Of a DNA stretch of 10,971 bases, positions 1 through 7,277 are shown piece after piece. Origin of the DNA: JAPLJQ01 sp037143735 (GTDB lineage Bacteria > Desulfobacterota > Syntrophia > Syntrophales > UBA2185); assembly GCA_037143735.1 (NCBI GenBank), contig JBAWYD010000077.1:1-10971 (forward strand), written 5' to 3'. A model generated the notes under the pieces. It had not been told where the DNA came from. It was given only the letters and a program-made list of their open reading frames with translations, and searched no databases. The translations under genes and the position numbers were made by a program. Position 1 is the first letter of the stretch; every line of letters begins with the position of its first letter.

Positions 1-1197
1 GATAAACAAATTGTTTTGGGAGTTACGGGAAGCATCGCTGCCTATAAGGCTGCGGAGTTGACGAGAGAATTTGTCAAAAGGGGGGCCGCCGTCAGGGTGA
101 TCATGACAGGGAACGCGGCCGAATTCATAACCCCTCTGACCTTCCAGACGCTGTCGTCGAATGCCGTGCACTCTGAAATGTACCCCGTAATCAATGACTA
201 CAATCTTGCCCACATATCCCTTGCGGAATATGCGGATATCATGGTGATTGCGCCTGCAACGGCCAATATCATCGGAAAGATCGCCGCCGGGTTTGCGGAT
301 GATCTTCTGACGACGACGGTCATGACCACCAGGGCTCCTGTTCTCATCTGTCCTGCCATGAATACGAACATGTATGAAAATGCAATCGTTCAGGAAAATA
401 TCATGCAGTTGACGTCCAGAGGCTATCTCTTCATGGAACCGGGGTATGGAAAACTGGCCTGCCGTTCGGAAGGACAGGGGAGACTTCCGGAAGTGTCTGA
501 CATTGTTGAAGAGGTTGAATCGATTCTGACCGTAAATGATTTAGGAGACGAGCGGATTCTCGTAACGGCCGGTCCTACCCGTGAACCCCTGGATCCGGTC
601 AGGTATATCACAAATTATTCATCCGGCAAGATGGGTTATGCCCTGGCGATAGCAGGCAGGAGAAGGGGGGCCCGCGTTGTCCTCATCAGCGGCCCTTCAG
701 CGTTACCCGCACCGCGGGGTGTTACCCTTGTGTCCGTTTCAAGCGCCGTGGAAATGAAAGAAGCCGTTATGGCACATCTGAAGGCGTCAACCATCGTCAT
801 AAAGGCCGCTGCTGTGGCCGATTATCGGCCGGCGACCCGACTGGCATCCAAAATGAAAAAGCAAGCGGGTCCGCTTACGCTTTCGCTGGAGCGGAATCCG
901 GACATTATTGCCGAAATCGGCAAGAAAAAGGGAAAACGCATTCTCGTCGGTTTTGCCGTCGAAACGGAAAATCTGATCGAAAATGCGCGGGCCAAATTGT
1001 TTGACAAAAATATGGATCTCATCGTCGCCAATGATGTGACGCAAGCCGGTGCAGGATTCGGGTATGACACGAATATCATAAAGATTCTCGACAGAAACGG
1101 AGGTCAGGTGGAACTGCCCATGATGGATAAGATCGCCGCGGCAGACAGGATTCTCGACAGGGTAAAAGACATCATCGCTGAAAAGGGGAGAAAGTGA
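1..1197 (+). CDS. coaBC: Bifunctional phosphopantothenoylcysteine decarboxylase / phosphopantothenate-cysteine ligase (5' partial)
   Basis: Makes 4'-phosphopantetheine for coenzyme A in the cytosol: the CoaB half joins cysteine to 4'-phosphopantothenate using CTP, and the CoaC half decarboxylates the product with FMN. The frame is open from base 1, so the true start lies a few codons upstream; 398 residues are visible. Numbering from the first visible codon, the CoaC domain shows VTGSIAAYK at 8-16, the active-site His in HISL (about 71), APATAN (84-89), PAMN (118-121) and the conserved Cys in LACRSEGQGR (about 154). The CoaB domain starts near 185 with VTAGPTRE, then ITNYSSGKMG (203-212), KAAAVADYRP (268-277) and the lysine-rich SKMKK (283-287). 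Everything expected after the missing start is present and intact. It is the first visible gene of a + strand cluster; the next gene begins 51 nt downstream. Identification is secure from the paired domain motifs. Confidence 0.96.
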   Translation, partial: DKQIVLGVTGSIAAYKAAELTREFVKRGAAVRVIMTGNAAEFITPLTFQTLSSNAVHSEMYPVINDYNLAHISLAEYADIMVIAPATANIIGKIAAGFADDLLTTTVMTTRAPVLICPAMNTNMYENAIVQENIMQLTSRGYLFMEPGYGKLACRSEGQGRLPEVSDIVEEVESILTVNDLGDERILVTAGPTREPLDPVRYITNYSSGKMGYALAIAGRRRGARVVLISGPSALPAPRGVTLVSVSSAVEMKEAVMAHLKASTIVIKAAAVADYRPATRLASKMKKQAGPLTLSLERNPDIIAEIGKKKGKRILVGFAVETENLIENARAKLFDKNMDLIVANDVTQAGAGFGYDTNIIKILDRNGGQVELPMMDKIAAADRILDRVKDIIAEKGRK

Positions 1198-1248
1198 ACA
1201 GGCGGATCCGCAAGATTAATACAAAAATCACAATAAGGCAGGTCTGAT

Positions 1249-2013
1249 ATGGCGGATATGACGGGCAACAGGGAAGATATGAAAAGCGAGCTTCTTGCCG
1301 TGGTGCAATCCCTCAGGGCGCGCATTCAGATGGACGTAGATACCGGACGGACCCTGAATTATCTCTGTGTGCAGGGTGAGCCGACTTCTGTAAATAAACC
1401 GTCGGTTCCCCGCCGGGAGCATCTTTTGCCGGTCCAGTCTTGCGGCGCCGACGCACCGATTGACGCAGTCAGAGGCGAACTTGGGGATTGTCAGCGATGT
1501 CCTCTGGGGAAGGTCAGAACGCATATCGTATTCGGAGAAGGCAACGAAAAGGCGAATCTCGTCTTTGTCGGCGAAGCGCCGGGAGCGGATGAAGACACCC
1601 AGGGAAGACCGTTTGTCGGACGCGCGGGCCAGCTTTTGACGAAGATCATTTCAGCCATGGGGCTTTCCAGAAATGATGTCTATATATGCAACATTCTTAA
1701 ATGCCGACCCCCGGGAAACCGTAACCCGAAACCGGATGAAATTCATGCCTGCGAGCCGTTTCTGATCAAACAGCTTCAGGCAATCAATCCCGAAGTCATC
1801 TGCGCCCTCGGGACTTTTGCCGCCCAGACCCTGTTGAAAAAAGAAGTGCCCATAACCGCCCTTCGGGGGAGATTTCATTCGTATCAGGGCATCAAGGTGA
1901 TGCCAACCTATCATCCTGCGTATCTTTTGAGAAACGCCGGCGCGAAAAAACTCGTTTGGGAAGATATGCAGATGATCATGAAAATGTTAGGGATTAAGAA
2001 AAAAGAGGCCTGA
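1249..2013 (+). CDS. Type-4 (family 4) uracil-DNA glycosylase, Fe-S enzyme
   Basis: Removes uracil from DNA to start base excision repair of deaminated cytosine. The 254-residue protein carries the family-4 signatures: GEAPGADED (108-116) followed by GRPFVGRAGQLL, and the C-terminal YHPAYLLRN (221-229). Four cysteines at 81, 84, 152 and 168 match the C-x2-C ... C-x15-C ligand pattern of the [4Fe-4S] cluster in this family. Residues 1-75 are an N-terminal extension compared with the compact ~200-residue members and show no motif I recognise; they include a short helix-like stretch (SELLAVVQSLRARI). The start is uncertain: ATG 1249 has only a weak AGG upstream, while ATG 1279 has AGGGAAG just before it, at tight spacing. 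It lies 51 nt after coaBC and 2 nt before the NfeD gene, so co-transcription is likely. Family assignment is firm; the exact start is not. Confidence 0.93.
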   Translation: MADMTGNREDMKSELLAVVQSLRARIQMDVDTGRTLNYLCVQGEPTSVNKPSVPRREHLLPVQSCGADAPIDAVRGELGDCQRCPLGKVRTHIVFGEGNEKANLVFVGEAPGADEDTQGRPFVGRAGQLLTKIISAMGLSRNDVYICNILKCRPPGNRNPKPDEIHACEPFLIKQLQAINPEVICALGTFAAQTLLKKEVPITALRGRFHSYQGIKVMPTYHPAYLLRNAGAKKLVWEDMQMIMKMLGIKKKEA

Positions 2014-2015
2014 AT

Positions 2016-3329
2016 ATGCTGCACAAGAAACTCTATATATATGTTTTAATCTTTGCCCTGTTTTTATTGTCGGCAAATCTCTCCCCTGCTGAGGAGAAAC
2101 GGCCGGTTTTTGATATGATAACGGTCAGTGCAACCATTACGCCTCCCGTTGCAGAATATATTCTGCAGAATATCAATGAATCGGCAAAGGGCGGCGCGGA
2201 CGGCCTGATCATTCTGTTGGATACGCCCGGCGGGCTCGATCTGGCGATGAGAGACATCGCAAAGGGCATATTGAATTCTCCCATACCCGTGTTGGTTTAT
2301 GTGTCTCCGTCCGGCGCCAGAGCGGCGTCAGCAGGGGTTATCATCACTGTGGCAGCTCATGTTGCCGCCATGACGCCGGGAACCAATATCGGGGCGGCCC
2401 ATCCGGTCGGAATCGGTATCGGCGGCGAGGATAAAACCATGATGAAGAAGGTGGAAAACGATGCTGTGGCCTACGTCAGGGGTATCGCCAATAAGAGGGG
2501 GAGAAATGCGGACTGGGTTGAAAGGGCGGTTAGAAAAAGTGAATCCATCACGGCGGAAGAAGCCCTCAGGCTGAAAGTCATCGATTTTGTCTCAACAGAT
2601 GTGAATCAATTGCTTATACAAGCCGACAAAAAGGAAGTCATCCTGTCTACGGGGGAAAGAATATTGAAGACCCAGGGCGCCGTCATCAATGAGAAGAAAA
2701 TGGGGACGCGGCAGAAAATCCTCTCAACCATCAGCGATCCCAACATCGCCTATATTCTGTTTCTTGTCGGTCTGGCGGGGCTCTATTTCGAGTTTGCCAA
2801 TCCCGGTGTGATCCTTCCCGGGGTCATCGGCGGGATATCTCTGATCCTTGCTTTTTTTTCCATGCAGACCCTTCCGGTTAATTATGCCGGCGTTCTTTTG
2901 ATCCTTTTCGGCATCATTCTGTTTATTGCCGAGCTCAAGGTCATCAGCCACGGAATTCTCACCATAGGAGGGGTCATCTCGTTGATCATGGGTTCTCTAT
3001 TACTCTTCGATTCGCCCGACCCTGCCTTAAGGGTGTCATGGGTGGTCATGATTCCCGTATTGACGGTCATATGCCTGTTTTTCGTGAGTGTTATCGGCCT
3101 TGTTCTGAAAGCACAGATGAGAAAGCAGCGAACGGGTGGGGAAGGGATGGTCGGAGAAACGGGTGAAGCCGCAACGGATGTTTATGAAACGGGAAAAGTC
3201 TTCGTCAAAGGCGAATACTGGAACGCATCGAGCGAGAAGCCGGTGGAAAAGGGGAAAGACATTAAAGTAGTAAGCGTGGAAGGGCTTAAAATTAAAGTTG
3301 AAAAAATTGAATATAAAAAAGGAGAATAA
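2016..3329 (+). CDS. NfeD-family membrane-bound serine protease (long NfeD1b form)
   Basis: A ClpP-fold membrane protease whose archaeal homologue cleaves the hydrophobic C-terminal end of its partner stomatin. The 437-residue protein has an N-terminal signal or anchor (hydrophobic 7-22), then the protease domain (about 32-205). LLDTPGG (67-73) and SGARAASAG (99-107) place the nucleophile at Ser105; the Lys of the Ser-Lys dyad is most likely Lys145, which aligns with the catalytic lysine of PH1510, and GRNADW follows. About five hydrophobic segments fill 243-366, and a soluble NfeD/OB-like domain with GEAATDV and GKVFVKGEYWNA covers about 375-434. Nothing is missing from the long form of the family. 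The start is 2 nt after the glycosylase stop, with a purine-rich AAGAGG 8 nt upstream. The slipin gene follows after 2 nt. The role in this organism, presumably membrane quality control, is inferred. Confidence 0.93.
   Translation: MLHKKLYIYVLIFALFLLSANLSPAEEKRPVFDMITVSATITPPVAEYILQNINESAKGGADGLIILLDTPGGLDLAMRDIAKGILNSPIPVLVYVSPSGARAASAGVIITVAAHVAAMTPGTNIGAAHPVGIGIGGEDKTMMKKVENDAVAYVRGIANKRGRNADWVERAVRKSESITAEEALRLKVIDFVSTDVNQLLIQADKKEVILSTGERILKTQGAVINEKKMGTRQKILSTISDPNIAYILFLVGLAGLYFEFANPGVILPGVIGGISLILAFFSMQTLPVNYAGVLLILFGIILFIAELKVISHGILTIGGVISLIMGSLLLFDSPDPALRVSWVVMIPVLTVICLFFVSVIGLVLKAQMRKQRTGGEGMVGETGEAATDVYETGKVFVKGEYWNASSEKPVEKGKDIKVVSVEGLKIKVEKIEYKKGE
3321..3325 (+). promoter_or_regulatory. 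Ribosome binding site of the slipin gene, abutting the NfeD stop
   Basis: GGAGA lies 6 nt before ATG 3332, inside the last codons of the NfeD gene and just ahead of its TAA. Ribosomes finishing NfeD therefore sit on the slipin initiation site, which fits coupled, balanced synthesis of the protease and its partner. Confidence 0.7.
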
Positions 3330-3331
3330 TT

Positions 3332-4096
3332 ATGTCTATGCCATTTATTGTGTTGATTGTTTTGGTTGTGATGTTTCTGGCATCCGCCATCAGGATACTG
3401 AACGAGTATGAGAGAGGCGTCATCTTCCGTCTGGGAAGGGTGATCGATACCAAAGGACCCGGTCTGATCATTCTGATTCCCGTTGTGGATAGAATGGTAA
3501 AAGTGGATATGAGAACCATCACGATGGACGTTCCCCCGCAGGACGTCATCACCAGGGACAATGTCTCCATCAAGGTGAATGCCGTGGTCTATTTCAGGGT
3601 GATGAATGCAAGTGCCGCTGTTATTGATGTTGAGAACTACCTGTACGCGACCTCCCAGTTGGCCCAGACCACGTTGAGGAGCGTCTGCGGGCAGTTCGAA
3701 CTGGATGAGATTTTATCGCAAAGGGAGAAGATCAACCTGCAGCTTCAGGAGATCCTCGACCGCAGCACCGATTCATGGGGCATCAAGGTTTCCCACGTAG
3801 AAGTGAAGCAAATCGACCTGCCGGAGGAGATGAAACGAGCCATCGCCAAGCAGGCAGAAGCGGAGAGGGAACGGCGCGCCAAAGTCATCAATGCCGAAGG
3901 TGAGTTCCAGGCCGCACAGAAGCTGATTGAAGCAGCGGCCCTGATGGAGACGCAGCCCATGTCCCTGCAGCTTAGATATCTCCAGACCCTGAATCAGATT
4001 GCCGCTGAAAATAATTCAACAATTGCGTTTCCCATCCCACTCGACATTTTTAGGCCGTTTTTAAAGCTTGCGGAAAGGCTTGCAGAAAAAACGTGA
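3332..4096 (+). CDS. Slipin / stomatin-like SPFH (band 7) membrane protein
   Basis: A scaffold-type SPFH protein that oligomerises on the inner membrane and pairs genetically with NfeD proteases. The 254-residue sequence starts with one membrane segment (about 4-20), followed by the band-7 signature NEYERGVIFRLGRV (24-37) and GPGLIILIPVVDRM (42-55). The SPFH core contains DVPPQDVITRDNVSI (66-80), and a charged helical or coiled-coil region rich in Ala/Glu/Lys/Arg (about 164-205) includes AIAKQAEAERERRAKVI. The C-terminal IAFPIP (231-236) resembles the short hydrophobic tail that NfeD proteases cut in archaeal stomatins. The length is normal for a slipin. Direct adjacency to NfeD, with 2 nt between them, supports a working pair; the cleavage itself is inferred from the archaeal homologues. 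Its stop overlaps the GTG start of the following HAD fragment. Confidence 0.94.
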   Translation: MSMPFIVLIVLVVMFLASAIRILNEYERGVIFRLGRVIDTKGPGLIILIPVVDRMVKVDMRTITMDVPPQDVITRDNVSIKVNAVVYFRVMNASAAVIDVENYLYATSQLAQTTLRSVCGQFELDEILSQREKINLQLQEILDRSTDSWGIKVSHVEVKQIDLPEEMKRAIAKQAEAERERRAKVINAEGEFQAAQKLIEAAALMETQPMSLQLRYLQTLNQIAAENNSTIAFPIPLDIFRPFLKLAERLAEKT

Positions 4097-4287
4097 AAGT
4101 GTCTGCACCGGGCGACATATTGATCCTGTGCGATTTCGATGGAACGGTCTGTACCGTGGACATGGGAAACGAAGTCCTGAACCGGTTTACGGACAAAGGC
4201 TGGGAGGATGTTCATGACGATATAGCCGGTTATATCAGCGAAAGGCTGTCTGCTACGGCCATGCCGGAAGGGGTCGGACGCAGATAG
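4093..4287 (+). pseudogene. Truncated HAD-superfamily phosphatase (N-terminal fragment)
   Basis: An open frame of 64 codons begins with GTG overlapping the slipin stop (GTGA). Residues 8-46 look like the start of an MtnX / phosphoserine-phosphatase-like HAD hydrolase: a hydrophobic strand followed by the motif I nucleophile loop CDFDGTV (13-19), with Asp14 and Asp16 in the catalytic positions, then DMGNEVLNRF and GWEDV. A full enzyme needs about 200-230 residues with motifs II-IV, and none is present. From about base 4230 the frame runs antisense to the 3' end of hemW, so the last ~18 codons are probably meaningless. This looks like a gene cut by a rearrangement whose breakpoint lies at the hemW stop. 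A functional miniprotein is possible but unlikely, because the HAD fold cannot be completed. The start is supported mainly by overlap with slipin; the ribosome site is weak. Confidence 0.7.
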
Positions 4288-5372
4288 CCGTCTTCGATTC
4301 TTATGAATCCCGAATTTTGAAGTATCTCAATCGTCTCGGCTTTTTCCTCAAGAAGATCGCATTCAAACCGTGTGTTGAAATTTTCCAGATGGATTCCCTC
4401 CTTCGTCCGGAAACCGAGAAACAGTGCTTCAAGACGCAATGCCTCCGTGGAGAGGGTCTCTGACGTGGCGATGGGCGCCTTACCAGAATGAATGTCCGCC
4501 AGATATTCAGTGAGAGAGACTTTATTCCACCAGCGCCTGTTTTCCGCGAGAGAGTGGGCTGCAGGGCCAAGACCGAGATATGGGGTATGATGGTTCCAGT
4601 ATTTGCTGTTGTGTCTTGAGACAAGATTTTTGTTTCGGGCAAAGTTGGACACTTCGTAATGAACGTATCCCGCGTCTCCGAGTATGGTGGACGTTCTCAT
4701 AAAAAAGTCGTACTGCCTGTCTTCGTCCGGAAGAAGAAACTCCCCCATTTGGCGCCTTTTCCCCAGCGGCGTATCGTCCTCAAGGGTAAGCTGATAACAG
4801 GAAAGGTGCTCCAGTTCACAGGAAATAGCTTCCTCCAGGGTCTCTGCCCATGAAGGGATGTCCTGACCGGGAATGCCGTACATCAGATCAAGACCGATGT
4901 TTTCAAAGCCTGCGCGCCCGGCGTCCGCGATGGTACGGCGTGCCTGACTGCCTGTATGACGTCGTCCGAGAAACGCCAGAATGTCGTCGTTAAAAGATTG
5001 AACGCCGATACTGATGCGGTTCACCCCCATCGAACGGAGGGATTTCAGGTCGTTAAGGTTCATGTCCGCGGGATTGATCTCGACGGTGATCTCCGGATTT
5101 TCTGTGAAACGGAACGTTTCTCGAATGTGCGACAGGACGTCGCTGAATTGTTTCATCGTGAGAAGAGACGGTGTGCCTCCGCCGACATAGAGTGTGTCGA
5201 ATCGGTTCCATGACGATCCGCACAGATTCATTTCAATGAAAAGCGCATTCAGGAAAGGGTCGATCCGATTGATGGCGGTTGTTGAGTAAAAGTTGCAGTA
5301 GGAACATTTGCTCCGGCAGAAAGGGATGTGAATGTAGATGCCGGGGTGTTTTGTATGATTCTGTTGATTCAT
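4230..5372 (-). CDS. hemW: HemW-like radical SAM protein (HemN-like heme chaperone)
   Basis: A radical SAM protein of the HemW group, thought to carry heme to respiratory enzymes rather than to act as coproporphyrinogen oxidase. It has 380 residues, normal for the group. YIHIPFCRSKCSYCNFYS (13-30) gives the C-x3-C-x2-C cluster (Cys19, 23, 26); the position after the third Cys that is cysteine in true HemN is Asn-Phe here, which favours HemW. GGGTPS (64-69) is the SAM-binding glycine motif, and EINPADM, GVQSFND and YGIPGQ follow in the usual order. A C-terminal HemN-type domain with YWNHHTPYLGLGPAAHS is complete. It starts 4 nt after the lepA stop without a clear ribosome site, so translational coupling to lepA is likely. 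Its 3' end meets the truncated HAD gene on the other strand. The older label 'oxygen-independent coproporphyrinogen III oxidase' is the main alternative. Confidence 0.93.
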   Translation of the reverse strand: MNQQNHTKHPGIYIHIPFCRSKCSYCNFYSTTAINRIDPFLNALFIEMNLCGSSWNRFDTLYVGGGTPSLLTMKQFSDVLSHIRETFRFTENPEITVEINPADMNLNDLKSLRSMGVNRISIGVQSFNDDILAFLGRRHTGSQARRTIADAGRAGFENIGLDLMYGIPGQDIPSWAETLEEAISCELEHLSCYQLTLEDDTPLGKRRQMGEFLLPDEDRQYDFFMRTSTILGDAGYVHYEVSNFARNKNLVSRHNSKYWNHHTPYLGLGPAAHSLAENRRWWNKVSLTEYLADIHSGKAPIATSETLSTEALRLEALFLGFRTKEGIHLENFNTRFECDLLEEKAETIEILQNSGFIRIEDGYLRPTPSGMAVADSLSLI

Positions 5373-5376
5373 CGCA

Positions 5377-7173
5377 TCAATCGGTGTCGGACTTAAGAAC
5401 CGCGAGGAAGGCGCTCTGGGGAATCGCGACGGATCCGATCATCTTCATCCGCTTTTTACCCTTCTTCTGCTTTTCCAGGAGCTTTCTTTTCCGCGAGATA
5501 TCTCCCCCGTAGCATTTCGCCGTGACGTCCTTGCGGAAGGCTGAAATGGTGGTTCGCGCGACGATTTCTCCGCCGATAGCCCCCTGTATGGCGATTCGGA
5601 ACATCTGTTTGGGAATCTCTTCCTTCAGCCGTTCGCAGGACAGAAGTCCCCGGGCTCTGGCGTGATCGCGATGAACGATCTGGGACAGGGCATCCACCTT
5701 TTCCCCGTTCACCAGGATATCCAGCAGGGCGAGGTTGCTTTCCCGGTAATCGGTCAGGTCATAATCAAAGGAACCATATCCCTGGGTGATGGATTTGAAA
5801 CGGTCGTAAAAATCATAGAGAATCTCTGACAGAGGCATTTCATAGACGATTTCCGCCCTGCCGGGCCCCGTGTATTTCAGGTTGGAATTGACGCCCCGTT
5901 TTTCCATGCAGAGCTTCATGACCACTCCAAGGTATCTGTCCGGCATCATCATCGTCGCCTGGATGTAAGGCTCCTCGGAGCCGACAATAGACATGGGATC
6001 AGGGTACAGGGAAGGATTATCCACTTCCGTCACGGTGCCGTCCTTAAGGGTGAATCTGTACCGGACACTGGGAACGGAAAGGAGAATGGACAGGCCGTAC
6101 TCCCTTTCCAGCCTTTCCTGCACGACGTCAAGATGGAGAAGTCCCAGAAAACCGCAGCGGAACCCTTGGCCCAGAGCTACCGACGAATCTTTCTGGTAGA
6201 TTAAGGATGCGTCGTTGAGGGTGTATTTTTCCAGAGCAACGGCCAGATCCATGTAGTCGTCCGAGGAAATGGGGTAAATGGAGGCAAAGACCACCGGCTT
6301 GATCTCTCTGAATCCCGGAAGAGGCTTTTCGCAGGGACGGTCATTCAGGGTGATCGTGTCTCCGATCCGGACATCTGCCACTGTCTTCACGCCGGCGATG
6401 ACATATCCCACCTCGCCCGATGCAAGACGGTCGCGCTTTGAACGGGAGAGGAGAAAGTGGCCGACTTCTTCCACTTTATACGTGGTGCTGTTGTACATGA
6501 AACGGATCATATCGCCACTTTTTACGGCGCCGTCAAAAATGCGGCAATGGATCACCGTGCCGCGGAAAGGATCATACTTGGCGTCAAAGATGAGAGCGGC
6601 GAGAGGACCCTGAGGATCCCCTTTGGGAGGGGGAATACGATCCACAACAGCCTCGAGGATCTCTTCAATGCCGATGCCCTCTTTGGCGGAGCATTTCAGA
6701 TGGCTGTCGGAGTCCAGTCCAAGCTCCTGATCGATCTGTTCTATGACACGATCGACGTCTGCGGAAGGCAGGTCAATTTTGTTGATCACGGGAATGATTT
6801 CAAGATTATTTTCCATGGCCAGATACAGGTTGGCCAGAGTCTGGGCCTGAACACCCTGCGCGGCATCGATCAGAAGAAGAACGCCCTCACAGGAAGCCAG
6901 TGAGCGCGAGACCTCATAAGAAAAATCAACGTGGCCGGGTGTGTCGATCAGATTGAGGATATATGTCTTTCCATCTCCTGCCTGATAGGGCAGGGAGATT
7001 GCCTGGCTTTTTATGGTGATCCCACGCTCCCGCTCTATGTCCATCGTATCCAATATCTGATCCTTAAAAGTGCGGGCGTCAGATACACCGGTATGCTGAA
7101 TCAACCGGTCGGCAAGGGTCGACTTCCCGTGATCGATATGGGCGATAATGCTGAAATTTCTTATATTTTTCAT
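5377..7173 (-). CDS. lepA: Elongation factor 4 (LepA), back-translocating ribosomal GTPase
   Basis: A translational GTPase that binds the ribosome and affects stalled translocation and ribosome assembly. The 598-residue protein is full length. The GTPase motifs are G1 AHIDHGKST (11-19), G2 RGIT (50-53), G3 DTPGH (77-81, with the catalytic His81) and G4 NKID (131-134). EF-G-like domains follow, and the LepA-specific C-terminal domain ends with KCYGGDISRKRKLLEKQKKG and SVAIPQSAFLAVL. The start matches the family's invariant MKNIRNFSIIAHIDHGKST, so ATG 7173 is secure even though no GGAGG-like site precedes it. The leader carries a terminator-like hairpin and an overlapping second hairpin (7199-7249), so readthrough or a local promoter must supply transcription. 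hemW follows 4 nt downstream, a pairing seen in many bacteria. Confidence 0.98.
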   Translation of the reverse strand: MKNIRNFSIIAHIDHGKSTLADRLIQHTGVSDARTFKDQILDTMDIERERGITIKSQAISLPYQAGDGKTYILNLIDTPGHVDFSYEVSRSLASCEGVLLLIDAAQGVQAQTLANLYLAMENNLEIIPVINKIDLPSADVDRVIEQIDQELGLDSDSHLKCSAKEGIGIEEILEAVVDRIPPPKGDPQGPLAALIFDAKYDPFRGTVIHCRIFDGAVKSGDMIRFMYNSTTYKVEEVGHFLLSRSKRDRLASGEVGYVIAGVKTVADVRIGDTITLNDRPCEKPLPGFREIKPVVFASIYPISSDDYMDLAVALEKYTLNDASLIYQKDSSVALGQGFRCGFLGLLHLDVVQERLEREYGLSILLSVPSVRYRFTLKDGTVTEVDNPSLYPDPMSIVGSEEPYIQATMMMPDRYLGVVMKLCMEKRGVNSNLKYTGPGRAEIVYEMPLSEILYDFYDRFKSITQGYGSFDYDLTDYRESNLALLDILVNGEKVDALSQIVHRDHARARGLLSCERLKEEIPKQMFRIAIQGAIGGEIVARTTISAFRKDVTAKCYGGDISRKRKLLEKQKKGKKRMKMIGSVAIPQSAFLAVLKSDTD

Positions 7174-7198
7174 ATACAGTCAAAAAGATAAGAGATAA

Positions 7199-7234
7199 GG
7201 AGGACTTTTTACGAAACCGTTAAAAAAACCCTCC
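7199..7234 (-). promoter_or_regulatory. Long imperfect hairpin in the lepA leader, alternative to the terminator
   Basis: Read on the - strand, GGAGG plus the T-run (7234 down to 7223) can pair with the A-run plus CCTCC (7210 down to 7199). This gives 12 consecutive pairs, two of them G-U, around a 12-nt loop. It uses the same GGAGGG arm as the terminator, so the two folds exclude each other. Transcribed from the + strand, the two wobble pairs become A-C mismatches, so the structure favours - strand RNA. A regulatory role is inferred only. Confidence 0.35.
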
Positions 7235-7249
7235 AGAAAAACAGGAAGG
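7222..7249 (-). terminator. Probable rho-independent terminator downstream of adk
   Basis: On the - strand, CCTTCC (7249-7244), a 9-nt loop, then GGAGGG (7234-7229) form a 6-bp stem with one G-U pair, followed directly by seven T (7228-7222). The stem can grow by a further weak pair or two. It lies 29 nt past the adk stop and about 48 nt before lepA. The short stem suggests partial rather than complete termination. Confidence 0.6.
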
Positions 7250-7277
7250 CTCGATGAGGTTGAGTGCACAAATAGCG

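Noticed and set aside
787..1079. Two overlapping - strand ORFs of 85 codons
   Set aside because: Both are shadows of coaBC in other frames, with no motif or ribosome site.
1202..1211. GCGGATCCGC palindrome between coaBC and the UDG gene
   Set aside because: A 10-bp palindrome without a loop, T-run or promoter context; expected by chance at this length scale.
6457..6903. A 148-codon + strand ORF
   Set aside because: It is wholly antisense to the GTPase domain of lepA, which is unambiguous on the other strand; it shows no recognisable protein features.
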